A stretch of DNA of 64,000 bases from assembly GCF_902806685.2 (NCBI RefSeq), contig NC_048538.1, positions 930,001 to 994,000 on the forward strand, written 5' to 3'. The first letter of the stretch is position 1, and the number at the start of each line of letters is the position of its first letter. Origin of the DNA: Maniola hyperantus (Eukaryota; Arthropoda; Insecta; Lepidoptera; Nymphalidae). Made by a program: the position numbers and the translations under genes. This document shows positions 29,072 to 39,560 of this stretch, one piece after another. The notes below the pieces were generated by a model, which was not told the origin of the DNA, searched no databases, and saw nothing but the letters and a program-made list of their open reading frames with translations.

Positions 29072-29905
29072 TTTATCTTTTTTTTAAAAGAATATTAGCC
29101 ATGTTAAATGACTAATATTCCCCTTTTTAACCGACTTCAAAAAAAGGAGGAGGTTCTCAATTCGTCGGAATCTTTTTTTTTTTTTTTTTATTTTTTTTTT
29201 ATTTTTTATGTATGTTCCCCGATTACTCAAAAACGCCTGGACCGATTTTGAAAATTCTTTTTTTGTTTGAAAGGGTATACTTCAAAGTTGGTCCCATTTC
29301 AATTTGGTGAAGATCTGATGAACATCTTCGAAGATAGATACTGGAACTCCTCAACGGATAAGAGTAAATTGCTCGCGATCAGTGTAATAGCTTAGTAAAC
29401 AGTAGATTTTTAACCAGTCATAGCATAATTCCATGGGGCCACTAAAAATTGTGAAATAAAAATTTTTTACAAAAAAAATAAAAACCGACTTCGTTACATA
29501 AACACTAAAAATTGAAAAATAATTTAATTTATTACCGAATATATTATGTATACAAGAGTTAATATAGTTCCATAATAATATTTTTTGGGGTCGGTGCCAA
29601 TGAGGTGCCATTGTGGAGTCCCATAAAAATATGAAGTCTAGACGATTCGCGCAGCTAAAGCTAATTGGCACCGGCACCAAAAAATATTATTATGGAACTA
29701 TATTAACTCTTGTATACATAATATATTCGGTAATAAATTAAATTATTTTTCAATTTTTAGTGTTTATGTAACGAAGTCGGTTTTTATTTTTTTTGTAAAA
29801 TTTTTTTCTCTCCAACTAAGCGTCAAGCTTGTGCTAGAAATAGGTACGACAATAGTGCAACGGGCGGGGTTGAAACTGTCGACCTTTTGGTTTTCTAGGT
29901 TTAAC
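29072..29905 (-). mobile_element. SINE-C split by foldback element
   Basis: The tail half (AATATTAGCCATGTTAAATG..ATTCCCC) is at 29085-29127 and the head half (CTCTCCAACTAAGCG..GGGTTGAAAC) at 29808-29905. Together they make an ordinary SINE-C. Confidence 0.83.
29129..29807 (+). mobile_element. foldback element FB-J, copy 1
   Basis: Starts AACCGACTTCAAAAAAAGGA; ends in GAAGTCGGTTTTT plus a T/A-rich tail. Arms 29465-29588 and 29677-29800 are perfect 124-bp reverse complements around 88 bp. It has no coding capacity; its class is unknown. It sits inside a SINE-C. Confidence 0.85.
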
Positions 29906-30292
29906 TATGGGCCTCATAAGAAAGCTCAGATTCACTCAGCGGGCGAAAGAGAGAGCTATGTGATCGAATCAGCACTGAAGAGATCCGTAGGAGAACTAGA
30001 GTAACCGACATAGCTCAACGGGTTGCGAAGCTGAAGTGGCAATGGGCAGGGCACATAGTTCGTACAACCGATAGACGTTGGGGTCCCAAGGTGCTGGAAC
30101 GGCGACCTCGCACCGGAAAACGCAGCGTTGGAAGACCCCCCACTAGGTGGACGGACGACATCAGACGAGTCGCAGGGAGTCGCTGTATTCAGGCGTCGCA
30201 AGACCGTGACGTGTGGAAGTCCCTACAAAAGACCTATGTCCAGCAGTGGACGTCTATCGGTTGATGATGATGATGATGAAGATTGTTCTAAT
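29905..30292 (+). pseudogene. RTE-like LINE C-terminal fragment
   Basis: LTMGLIRKLRFTQRAKERAM, frameshift, then TRVTDIAQRVAKLKWQWAGH, DRRWGPKVLERRPRTGKRSV, TRWTDDIRRVAGSR, and a (GATGAT)n tail. Longest RTE remnant in the window. Confidence 0.83.
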
Positions 30293-31068
30293 TGTATTCA
30301 TTCTTGAATTTGACGGATTGGTGAGTTTGATTGTTTTGTTTATTTTTCTGTTCTAAATTGGGATTTCTCAAAGGGTTAACATAAATACGTCCTTAGCACA
30401 ACCGTCATTATCACGCTGACAACTACAAGGCGTTGACTGTTAACACTTATTTATTGATGCGTTTCGATTGAACGATTTTCGACTTTATCCGTATTGGTTT
30501 AGAGGTGGTAACGGCTGAAAAATGGGGAAAGGTGGCGCTGTCAGAGGCGTAAAGCATCTGTCATTCGCTAACAAATGCGGACAGAAATTGATGCGCGCAC
30601 GGACAGTGAAAAACGCGGAATCGTGCGACCAACGACTATTTTTAGTCGCGCAGCTGTCGCGCCCGTGTCGCTAGGCATCAAACCATCCGTATTTCAGCGC
30701 GCACCTTAGAATAATTGCATAAATTATACCAGACGTGACACGGTTGCGCATCAAATAATGCCTAACGGTGCGATCAAAATCGCGATATGTCAATCACAAA
30801 AATATATTCCATTTTTATTTGGAAAACATTCTTTCATTCAACTTGGTAAATTATTTTACTGTACTATTTTATCTTGGTAAATTATAGAGTGAGTCAAAGG
30901 TAATTTTATTTTACATTGTTGTTAAATAAAATAAAATAAATGGTGAATCAGTTGGACACAATCTCTAAACTGGACAAATTGACAGATCTACATCTATTAT
31001 TATCCTTTTCATAATGCTCTCTGTGAAATGGGACAGCACTATATTGAGTCCGGTCAATTTAGTTTAAA
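30293..31068. other. unique DNA with a CpG-richer patch
   Basis: 30540-30700 is CpG-richer (GTCGCGCAGCTGTCGCGCCC). No gene or repeat recognised. Confidence 0.35.
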
Positions 31069-31280
31069 CTAGTTTATACTCACGACTTCGTCCGCGTGGA
31101 CTACACAAATTTCAACCCCCTATTTCACCCCCTTAGGGGTTGAATTTTCAAAAATTATTTCTTAGTGGATGTCTACGTCATAATAGCTATCTGCATGCCA
31201 AATTTCAGCCTGATCTGTCCAATAGTTTAAGTTGTGCGTTGATAGATCAGTCAGTCAGTTTGTCACATTTTTATATAATA
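31069..31280 (-). mobile_element. Helitron (type 1), first of a tandem pair
   Basis: CTAG 31069-31072, CACGACTTCGTCCGCGTGG, GATCTGTCCAATAGTTT; its 5' end directly meets the next CTAG at 31281. Confidence 0.83.
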
Positions 31281-31499
31281 CTAGCTTATGCTTGCGACTT
31301 TGTCCGCGTGGACTACACAAATTTCAAACCCCTATTTCATGCCTTAGGGGTTGCATTTTCAAAAATCCTTTCTCAGCGGATGCCTACGTCATAATAGCTA
31401 TCTGCATGCCAAATTTCAGGCCGATCCGTTCAGTAGTTTGAGCTGTGCGTTGATAGATCAGTCAGTCAGTCACCTTTTCCTTTTATATATTTAGGTTAT
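31281..31499 (-). mobile_element. Helitron (type 1), second of the pair
   Basis: CTAG 31281-31284, GCGACTTTGTCCGCGTGG, CCGATCCGTTCAGTAGTTT, CAGTCAGTCAC, TATATATTTAG 5' region. Confidence 0.83.
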
Positions 31500-31869
31500 A
31501 GATCACAGAATCACAGCAGAATTAGTCACATTATCCAAGAAGTTTAACTTCACGAGTTCAATTCAAGAGTTCGCACGACTAAAAAGCGTAGAGACGGTTG
31601 TAAATACCTGCCAGTATCACTTCTTATCGGTCCCAGGTTCTAACGTCGGAAGACAAATTTCGCGTTCGTTGCAAATAATGGCATCGGTCGAAGAAACGAC
31701 AGTTATTAGTCTTAGGACATTGAGATCGGACACGCTGTAGATTATCCTATATTTAATTAGAGCTATAAATGCAGACGACAATACTATGTCAAGGCGAGTG
31801 TTATACAAATCATGATCGGTTTACGATACTTCTTCGAAATAGAATTTGCTAGTAGGTATCTGTTTATAG
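31500..31869. other. unique DNA
   Basis: Nothing recognised. Confidence 0.35.
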
Positions 31870-31940
31870 TTTACTAGTTGTGAACCACGACATCATTCGC
31901 GTTGATTTAGGTTTTTGAAAATCCCGTGGGAACTCTTTTC
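31870..31940 (-). mobile_element. Helitron (type 2) 3'-end fragment
   Basis: ACTAGTTGTGAACCACGACATCATTCGCG..AATCCCGTGGGAACTC: diverged hairpin end only. Confidence 0.6.
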
Positions 31941-32059
31941 ATCAATTATATTTGACTCTTACGTATTACATTTCTTGTATTTTCATAATTTGAATTGTTG
32001 ATAGATCTATTTTTTTTTGAAGTGAAGGTCACCCATTAAAATAAATGATTATAATGATC

Positions 32060-32830
32060 GCAGATTGTTGTCACATCTGCGTAATTAGTTACTCTATGAT
32101 GTGATAGGTTGACAAGAGCAATCGGCGAGGCGTGGCAAGTGTTGGCTGATTCATGACCCGAATGAAGTGATCTCAATCAACAAGGAATGCGCGATGATAT
32201 GCATAAGTTAGGCATTAATAATTGGTAACGGAAGGGTTGTCACACCTGCTTAATTAGTTATTCTACAAAATAGGTTGACAAGAGCAATCGGTGAGGCAGC
32301 ACGAGTGTTGGCTGATGCATGACTCGACAGAAGTAATCTCAATCAAAGACAAATGAGCGATGATACGCAAAAGTTAGACAGTAGAATAATAACGGAAGGA
32401 TTGTCACATCTGCGTGATTAGTTATTCTATGAGGTGACAAGAGCAATCGGCAAGGTGAAGCAAGTGTTGGCTGATTCATGATCCGGCTGAACTGATCTCA
32501 ATCAACGAGAAATTTACGTGATACCCAAAAGTTAGGCAGTATTTGAAAGCTAACGGAAAGGTTATCACATCTGCGTGATTAGTTATTCTATGTGACAAGA
32601 CCAATCGGCAAGGCGGTGCAAGTGTAAGCTGATAATATAATGCGTACGAAATGAGTTCTCACGTACCATTTTAACTTTATGTGTCAACTGTCATAAGTAA
32701 CGATTTTGGTCCTTATTTTAAAGGTGAACCGTAATTTTGACATGACAGTTAAAATGGCGTATTAGAAAACGTTTTGTACGGACTCTATACATGAATTGAC
32801 TGAAGTTATCTCAATCAACGATTATTATCA
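32060..32830 (+). repeat. about 165-bp tandem array, four units
   Basis: TCACATCTGCGTAATTAGTT recurs (with changes) at 32071, 32240, 32404 and 32565, a period of 169, 164 and 161. Each unit also has GACAAGAGCAATCGGCAAGG and GTGTTGGCTGATTCATGA. The fourth unit is split by the MITE at 32636-32789 and resumes with ATGAATTGACTGAAGT. No coding signal. Confidence 0.85.
32636..32789. mobile_element. MITE (M2) in the tandem array
   Basis: TATAATGCGTACGAAATGAG at left and its diverged complement ending CTATA at right, with inner ACCATTTTAACT and AGTTAAAATGG. Same family as 45063-45358 and a part at 53545-53640. Confidence 0.68.
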
Positions 32831-33761
32831 TAATCTGTTAAACTGGTTCTCGGATCTGACTTGACATGATGCGATTTTAATAGTTAATGAATAATTTTAA
32901 AAGTATTTTTTTTAGTTAATACCTACTAAACTCTACCAACTCATTTGATACCTAAGTATAGTACCTATATATTAGTATGGATAGTATGGGAGTATGGATA
33001 TGAATTTATAATTTAAAAAATGTATCATTTTTATATCGTTATTATGATTTAGATTTTTTAATATTTATAAATACAATCACGCGATCACGTAAGAATTTCT
33101 CAAAATACTTAATACTGTGGGTCTAGACTCTATGTTATAGAGTTGCCTGTCGGTCAGTTGCGACTTATGTACCTACATATGTACTTATGGGTAGATTTTG
33201 TTTTCAATTATTTCGACAAAGTCAGATTTAGTATGGATCTAGTACATAAATCTTTCGAATACTTTGTTGTACTTTAAAATTATTTTTATGTTAGACAAAA
33301 TAGCACTAAATTACACAATATATTATTAAGTACCTATTGGTCTATCAGAAAATCCGTCACAGTATCTTTTACTTTGCGACGAACGTAAAAAACTAAGTCC
33401 CAAAGTCGCATTTCATCAATCGGGAGTTGGGACTGGCCGTAACGTATTTCTCGGGCCTCATTGTGTTATTTGTAATAAACTATCTCCGGCAGATAGCCCT
33501 GGACGTTTATGGCCGTTTCTGACATATTTGTGATGGTCCAAAGATCGGGAACCCGTCATAGATTTATCGATTCCGAGCCATTTCTTCCGAGTTGCCAGTC
33601 TGTGCGGTCATTCTCCGTGGATTCGTTTATTTTTTTGGTGTTTATGATTTACTGTTATGCCTCCGCACGGGTCCGTTTTGTGTTGTGACTTATGATAAGC
33701 AGATAACATAAATCGCATTGCTGTATATTTCGATATAATGATGATGTCTACGTAACATGGG
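32831..33761. other. unique AT-rich DNA
   Basis: No gene seen. 33508-33527 is a short relative of the 63-bp duplicated segment at 23043. Confidence 0.35.
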
Positions 33762-33870
33762 GTTATTCAAGGGGCGCGCGCGCGGACCAACGAATTCCTA
33801 AAAGGCCGGCAACGCATCGGTAGTTCCTCTGGTGCGGCAAATGTTTGCTTGCTATATCTATTAAAAAAAA
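33762..33870 (+). mobile_element. LINE C-terminal/3' end fragment
   Basis: GGTTATTCAAGGGGCGCGCG, CCTAAAAGGCCGGCAACGCA, TATATCTATTAAAAAAAAAC. Same 3' end as the insertion at 37282-37757 but much shorter. Confidence 0.7.
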
Positions 33871-33888
33871 ACTCTACTTTTATAAAAT

Positions 33889-34300
33889 AAAAAACCGGCC
33901 AAGTGCGACTCAAGCTCGCGCAATGACGGTTCCGTACTAGTCGTATTTTTTCGACATTTTGCACGATAATTCAAAAACTATGATGCATAAAAATAAATTA
34001 AAATTTGTTTAAGAATGTACAGGTGAAGACCTTTCATATGATACCCCACTTGATATAGTCACTCACTTCGAAAGTTGAAAATACTAATTATTAGTTCATA
34101 ACCAGAATTTAAATTTTTTTTGTGTGATGTAACCCTAAATTCACGGTTTTCAGATTTTTTCCCAAATGTCAGCCATAAGATCTACCTACCTGCCAAATTT
34201 CATGATTCTAGGTCAACGGGAAGTACCCTGTAGGACAGACAGACAACAAAGTGATCCTATAAGGGTTCCGTTTTTCCTTTTGAGGTACGGAACCCTAAAA
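33889..34300 (+). mobile_element. REP-F (full length)
   Basis: AAAAACCGGCCAAGTGCGAC start, CTTTCATATGATACCCCACT, GACAGACAGACAACAAAGTG, AGGTACGGAACCCTAAAAA end. Confidence 0.82.
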
Positions 34301-34924
34301 ATAGTGCAAACAATAGGTACTGAAAAATTAAATCTAACGCAACTCTTAAGATACGAATCCCAAATTACAATAGTGCGTAGTTGCAATCATTGACACCATT
34401 GCCCCAACATTTAGTTAGAACATCACGTTAATGGGGCAAGTGTAAATTCAGAGTAGGAATGTCTCGGGGCAAGATCGGGGCAGAAAGTGATTGCGGGGGC
34501 ACGGCGGTCGACTTGATAAATATAAATAGGCGCAATTAGCGCTGATTTATTCGCGGGCCGACGGATTAGTGTCGCCGATTAATTCTGACATCTGCGCCGA
34601 TCGATCGTCTGACCTTTAGCTTTCCTCCGTGACTGTACTTAAGCAGTTAAGGCTCTTGCCCCATCGCCGACGATTAGCGAGATACGCGTTGTGCTAAAAA
34701 CTAGAAATTAGTTGACCAGCAATGAGAAGCGAGCGTGTACGTGCAATAGTTTTGTCTCTGGGTTAGGAGGTGATTACTCAAGCCGGTCGCTCGAATAAGT
34801 AGGCAGTCGAGACATACGTTGAGGCCTGGTTTTCACCTAAGCTGAGTGAAGAGCATTCAGTCGATCAATCAGATTTTCAAAAATTTACGTGACATTTTTT
34901 CACGTCATCTATTAAAAATCTGTA
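34301..34924. other. unique DNA
   Basis: TATAAATA occurs at 34519 within a CpG-richer stretch, but no coding sequence follows. Confidence 0.3.
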
Positions 34925-35240
34925 GGTCGATTTCTTAAACCTGCATCAATCATTATTACAATCTCAATTGTTGTGATTGGCTGAGTTGGTGCGATTCTTA
35001 TTGCAACAATGCATTCAAAGATTCAAAGATTCAAAGATTCAAAGATTCAAAGATTCTTTGCGGAATTATTTATTTGCGGAAACATTTTACAACGAGATGT
35101 TATTAAATAAAATTGTCCAGTAGAAATGTTTCGCCTTAAATATTGCATTGCACCCAATGGTGAGCGAGCAGCAAAAAATCAGAGGTGATTGCGATTATGA
35201 TAGTGTAGCTGTCATTCTAACTCAATCGCACATCTGATTG
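34925..35240. mobile_element. MITE-like repeat (M3) with nested tail
   Basis: AATCATTATTACAATCTCAA, GTGATTGGCTGA, TTGCAACAATGCA at left; GAGCGAGCAGCAAAAAATCA, TGTAGCTGTCATTCTAAC at right. Second copy at 43625-43810. Confidence 0.6.
35012..35150 (-). mobile_element. retroelement 3' tail with (ATTCAAAG)n
   Basis: Five ATTCAAAG units (35013-35055) then about 95 bp not present in the M3 copy at 43.6 kb. The oriented tail implies a minus-strand LINE 3' end. Confidence 0.6.
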
Positions 35241-35904
35241 GTCGACTAAACGGTTCGCTTCTGTGGAAACCGGGTATTAATCAGTGCGCGAACTGCGCGA
35301 GTTTTTTCTCTTGTCTCTGCGATAAACTAGTGGAGAGAGAATTTTTTTGTTTTTATTGATCACGTAAATTTCAATAATACATTTTAAAATAAACAGTTCG
35401 CCCATCCTCTAGAAACTGTTGAAGTTTATGTGAGGATGGCGAGTTCGCGTTATACAAATTTAGTAAAATGTATGTTAAAAACTGTTATGTTATATGAATA
35501 AAAGCTGTTAATGCATATTTGTACATATAAATATCGTGACATGAAACATTTCCTAGACCTTCTTGGCTTCAGTGTCCAGACACAGCTATCTACTAAAATA
35601 AAAGTAAGCGACACGGAGACGCGCATCGATTGTACGTTTCTTGAGCGAAAAAGTAGTTGATAGCTAGTTACTTGCTTCTTCGTCGGCGGTGGGACAAGTG
35701 CCTTAAGAAGTTTATTGCGGTGGGCATTTGTCTCTTGATTAAATTCAAAGTGTTTTAATGGTTGGCGAGTATTTTGCACATTTTGTAGGGTTTAAGGGAT
35801 AAATGATTGCCGGTTGTGTGCTTTAATGAGGATTAATTACAATCTAGACTGTCGGTAATGTGGCAACGAGCAAGTGACAGTTATGGACGGACTGAAAATT
35901 AACC
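35241..35904. other. unique DNA
   Basis: A reverse 109-codon frame (35779-35450) has no motif support and AT-typical composition. Confidence 0.3.
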
Positions 35905-36034
35905 GACACAGACCAATGCTCAGTAGTAAGCTAAGCTGAACCCTAGTTCCATGGTAACCGACATAACTCAAGAAACCCGTAAAGCTGAGGTAGGTACAAC
36001 CAGTGGGATGATTCGCTAACTCAGTTTCTAACAC
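35905..36034 (+). mobile_element. RTE remnant and left inverted-repeat arm
   Basis: GGTAACCGACATAACTCAAG..CCCGTAAAGCTGAGG is a decayed RTE C-terminus. TGATTCGCTAACTCAGTTTC (from about 36010) has its complement at 36537-36562. Confidence 0.5.
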
Positions 36035-36055
36035 TGAATGATAGCCACCGAGCTC

Positions 36056-36478
36056 ATTTTTTGGGGTTCCGTACCTCAAAAGGAAAAACGGAACCCTTAT
36101 AGGATCACTTTGTTGTCTGTCTGTCAAGAAACCTACAGGGTACTTCCCGTTGACCTAGAATCATGAAATTTGGCAGGTAGGTAGATCTTATAGCTGACAT
36201 TTGGGGAAAAATCTGAAAACCGTGAATTTAGGGTTAGATCACACAATAAAAATGAAATTGTTGTCATGAACTAATAATTAGTATTTTCAACTTCGAAGTG
36301 AGTGACTATATCAAGTGGGGTATCATATGAAAGGTCTTCACCTGTACATTCTAAAACAGATTTTTATTTATTTTTATCCATCATAGTTTTTGAATTACCG
36401 TGCAAAATGTCGAAAAAATACGACTGTGGTACGGAACCCTCACTGCGCGAGCCTGGTTCGCACTTGGCTGGTTTTTTA
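36056..36478 (-). mobile_element. REP-F (full length)
   Basis: GGGGTTCCGTACCTCAAAAG start, TCAAGTGGGGTATCATATGA, ends GCACTTGGCTGGTTTTTT. Confidence 0.82.
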
Positions 36479-36536
36479 ATCCGTTGAAGGTTTTCTACGA
36501 AAAAATATTTTAATATCACCCAGACACACCATTTAG

Positions 36537-36720
36537 TGTTAGACACTGAGTTAGCGAATCACTTAGCAGTTCAGAAAGCAGATTCAACTGAAAAGAGCCG
36601 ATAGAGCTATAGAGATCTCATTTCATTGTGATCGTGTAGAGAAAACCCAAGCATAACTCTCTCCATCACCCGCTGAACAACTCTGAGCTTTCTTATAAGG
36701 CCCATAGTTAGCGAACCATG
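36537..36720 (-). mobile_element. RTE remnant and right inverted-repeat arm
   Basis: TTAGTGTTAGACACTGAGTT arm, then a reverse RTE stretch whose translation echoes LTMGLIRKLR (36700-36670). Confidence 0.5.
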
Positions 36721-36894
36721 TCTAGAGTCCACAATATTATGTCATCACTGGCAAGTGATGAGAAAACGACGCGAAGCTTCTCAAGCGCTGCCGAGTTTCT
36801 CAAACCGAACCTACCGAGCTGAATCAACCTTCAACCTACTTAGATGCTAATAGAATACATATTTTTATTCTGAGTTTGTTACTATCTCTAGTAG

Positions 36895-37106
36895 TCTATA
36901 TATATAAAAGGAAAAGGTGACTGACTGACCTATCAACGCACAGCTCAAACTACTGGACGGATTGGGCTGAAATTTAGCATGCAGATAGCTATTATGACGT
37001 AGGCATCCGCTAAGAAAGGATTTTTGAAAATTCAACCCCTAAGGGGGTGAAATAAGGGTTTGAAAGTTGTCTAGTCCACGCGGACGAAGTCGCGAGCATA
37101 AGCTAG
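36895..37106 (+). mobile_element. Helitron (type 1)
   Basis: TC (36895) TATATATATAAAAGG, GACTGACTGACC, CACGCGGACGAAGTCGCGAG hairpin, CTAG 37103-37106. Confidence 0.85.
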
Positions 37107-37771
37107 TAGGTATATAAAAGGAAAAGGTGACTGACTGACTGACTGAATCATCTATAAACGCACATCGCAAACTACCGGGGGGATCGGTCTGAAATTTAGC
37201 TGCATGTCAAATTTCAGACCGATCCCTCCGGTTATGAGGGTTTGAAAGTTGTGTAGTCCACGCGGACGAAGTCGCGAGCATTTTTTTTTTTTTTTTTTTT
37301 TAATAGATATAGCGAGCAAGCGAGCAGGCGGGTCACCTGATGTTAAGTGATTACCGCCGCCCATGAACATTTGCAGCACCAGAGGAGCCACCGATGCGTT
37401 GCCGGCCTTTTAGGAATTTGTTGGTCCGCCCCTTGAATAACCCCATGTTATAATCTAGTGGGAACACCGCCGATGGGAGTTGGTTCCACAGTTTGCACGT
37501 GCGTCGAAAGAAGGATCTGGCGCAGCGGACGGTCGAAGTGCACCAGACACCCAGATGGTGAGGGTGAAATTCCTTACGGTGGCGCGCGGTGCGGTTGTAG
37601 AAAAAAGAGGGTGGAATGAGGTCAAAAAGCTCTTCAGAGCACTCCCCATTATACAGGCGATAGAACACGCATAGAGAGCTAACGTCTCTGCGGTGCTCCA
37701 GGCTTTCCAGCGAGCCGGTTAGTTTGGGATCGTCCACAAGTCGAACAGCCCGCCTTTAGCATATAAGCTAG
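37107..37771 (+). mobile_element. Helitron (type 1) split by a LINE; rearranged centre
   Basis: 5' region GGTATATAAAAGGAAAAGG, hairpin GCGGACGAAGTCGCGAGC at 37261-37279. The terminal AAGCTAG lies beyond the LINE at 37765-37771. The centre holds a local inverted duplication: GGATCGGTCTGAAATTT (37181-37197) against its complement (37209-37225). Confidence 0.82.
37282..37757 (-). pseudogene. 5'-truncated LINE, RT C-terminal domain, poly(A) tail
   Basis: The minus frame is open from about 37756 to 37351: VDDPKLTGSLESLEHRRDVS, SLCVFYRLYNGECSEELFDL, later RSFFRRTCKLWNQLPSAVFP and FLKGRQR, a canonical non-LTR RT C-terminal block. The 3' UTR and a T-run (poly-A in sense) end at 37282. AGCAT flanks it (37277-37281, 37758-37762), a 5-bp target duplication. 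Open frame and long tail suggest a young insertion. Confidence 0.88.
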
Positions 37772-38027
37772 TATTACATATTATGTAGATGTGGTGGCAA
37801 TTACACACGCATGCGGTCGGCTTATCAACCGTTGACAGGTTCTGCAGGGTGGCAGTGGGCAGTGGGCAGTGGGCAGTCATCACGCGCAGTAAGCCACTGT
37901 CCGGGGCAGACGTCTTGCCGCAATCCCGCTGTCACCGCACAAGGACGTCGGCTGACATCACACTACTTGATACCTCCTCGTCGTTTATGATTTCCTAGTA
38001 CCTTAACCTTAGTACAGTAGCCGGCAA
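37772..38027. other. unique DNA with a 7-bp tandem repeat
   Basis: 37850-37876 contains GTGGGCA repeated about four times. No gene. Confidence 0.4.
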
Positions 38028-38142
38028 GAAACAGAATAGAGATTTCGGCTTTGTAGATCGTTGTCTATGTCACTCATATCTATGTAACTTTTAGTCAGTC
38101 TCGACGACAGAGACGACGCTCTACAAAACTGCTATCTCTTTT
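38028..38142. mobile_element. about 110-bp hairpin MITE (M4)
   Basis: AGAGATTTCGGCTTTGTAGA..CGTTGTCTATGTC at left; GACAGAGACGACGCTCTACA..CTATCTCT complements it at right. Second copy in reverse at 51503-51605. Confidence 0.7.
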
Positions 38143-38470
38143 TAAAGGTCACATTACACAAGTTTAAAAAATGTGTTAAAAGTATGCTCCTAAAAAAAGC
38201 ATATTATACAGTCGCAGACTATGTAAACGATAAAAAAGCTTGGATTTCACTCGCTCCAGCAATGCACGGGGCTGCAATGGCTTGTATAGTACGGTATAAT
38301 AACATTGTAAATTGAAAAATTAAAAAGAGCAACCGCCGAGTTTCTTGCTGGTTCTTCTCGGTAGGAACGGCATTTCGAACCAGTGGTAAATTAAAACTAC
38401 CTGACTATTCATAAGCACTTTTAAAAAGTTTACATGAATAAAAAAACATTATATTCTATTCTATTCTATT
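38143..38470 (+). pseudogene. LINE C-terminus and 3' UTR with (TTCTA)n tail
   Basis: FKKCVKSMLLKKAYYTVADY then VNDKKAW (about 38160-38250) is the non-LTR RT C-terminus. 3' UTR has GAGCAACCGCCGAGTTTCTT, and the tail is ATTCTATTCTATTCTATTC. Confidence 0.72.
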
Positions 38471-39253
38471 CTGCCGTTTACTGTAATGATTTATTTATTA
38501 TTTGGAAAGTAAAGTTAGGGATAATAATTTTTTTGATGAACTCATAATATAAAATATATCACATGAAAAACACATGATACCGTAGCCGCTATATTAATTC
38601 CGACCATGACGTCACATGGATTGAAATTGTAATGTATTTCACTAAGAAAACTCGTTGCTTACCTACCAATCCGTGTGACGTCATGACAGCTCATGAACCT
38701 AAAAAGATGGCGGGCAGCGTTTTCGCGGCGAAATTTAACGTGCAAAATTTAAATGCATTTTTATTGCACCTATCGGTCGAATTATTATCACTTTAGGATC
38801 AAATTAAGACACTTTTCAAAAAAAAGTAAAATAGCCTATTATAGCTCCGTCCTACGCTCTACATGGTCTGCATCAGAGATGCGGCGGCTTGCGTCAATTA
38901 CATCCTCAGTAAATATTCTCAGCCCGGAGTGCAGGCGTGTATGAGCGAGATTGCTCCCGATTTGTCTAGACGACGTGACGAAGTATTTTTGTCGCCGGCG
39001 TCAATAAATAATGGACCACGGGTCAAGTCTGAGAGCTAATGTGTGTTGATCTTATCCCGTTTCGTGTAATACTGCCGTCACCCGTACTATCCGTTTCGGT
39101 TAAGGTTGAAGGCTAGATCGAGTTTAATTCGAGTTGAATGCGAGATATTAAATGAAGTGTCAGTCGTAAAGTTTTGAATACATGCACGTTTTCATACAAT
39201 ATCCAAAAAAAGGAGTGTAATGTTTTCAAGGTTCATGTACGCTACGGTTCGAA
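38471..39253. other. unique DNA
   Basis: A short inverted pair (GACGTCACATGGATT near 38610, AATCCGTGTGACGTC near 38670) suggests an old MITE. No gene recognised. Confidence 0.35.
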
Positions 39254-39372
39254 ATGGCAATTGGGGAGGGAACGCCCCGCACAGACCGCTAACCCGATGC
39301 GGGCGAGCGCGGGTGACGTGCGAGTATGTGGGGCGTCCCCCCCACCTCATGCTCCGATTACGCCATCTTACC
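39254..39372. repeat. GC-rich foldback repeat, copy 1
   Basis: GAAATGGCAATTGGGGAGGG and ACGCCCCGCAC at left against GTGGGGCGTCCC and CCGATTACGCCATCTT at right. Second copy at 51619-51748. Confidence 0.65.
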
Positions 39373-39394
39373 CTATCGAAGACTGTACTTATGT

Positions 39395-39560
39395 TAGTTT
39401 CTTTATTCCACCATAACAATGCCTGAACAGATTTGAATATATCCGGTATCATCAAAATCCTTACATCATTCCGGGTGAAACTGGCTATAAAGTTTTCCCG
39501 CCATATTGTGTTTTTTTCAAAAATGCAATATGGCAGCTGTATGGCCCATTTTCATATGTG
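39395..39560 (+). mobile_element. unclassified interspersed repeat, copy 1
   Basis: GTTTCTTTATTCCACCATAA, GAACAGATTTG, ATCATTCCGGGTGA; shared with 44780-44945. Confidence 0.55.

Noticed and set aside
29351..29680. 109-codon reverse frame, with a similar one at 46242-46502
   Set aside because: Both fall in FB-J copies; similarity between them reflects the repeat, and composition is typical of AT-rich non-coding DNA.
32060..32830. CRISPR-like array
   Set aside because: Units diverge along their whole length with no short constant repeat and unique spacers; eukaryotic context.
35450..35779. 109-codon reverse frame
   Set aside because: No domain, no support from neighbours, and not repeated elsewhere.
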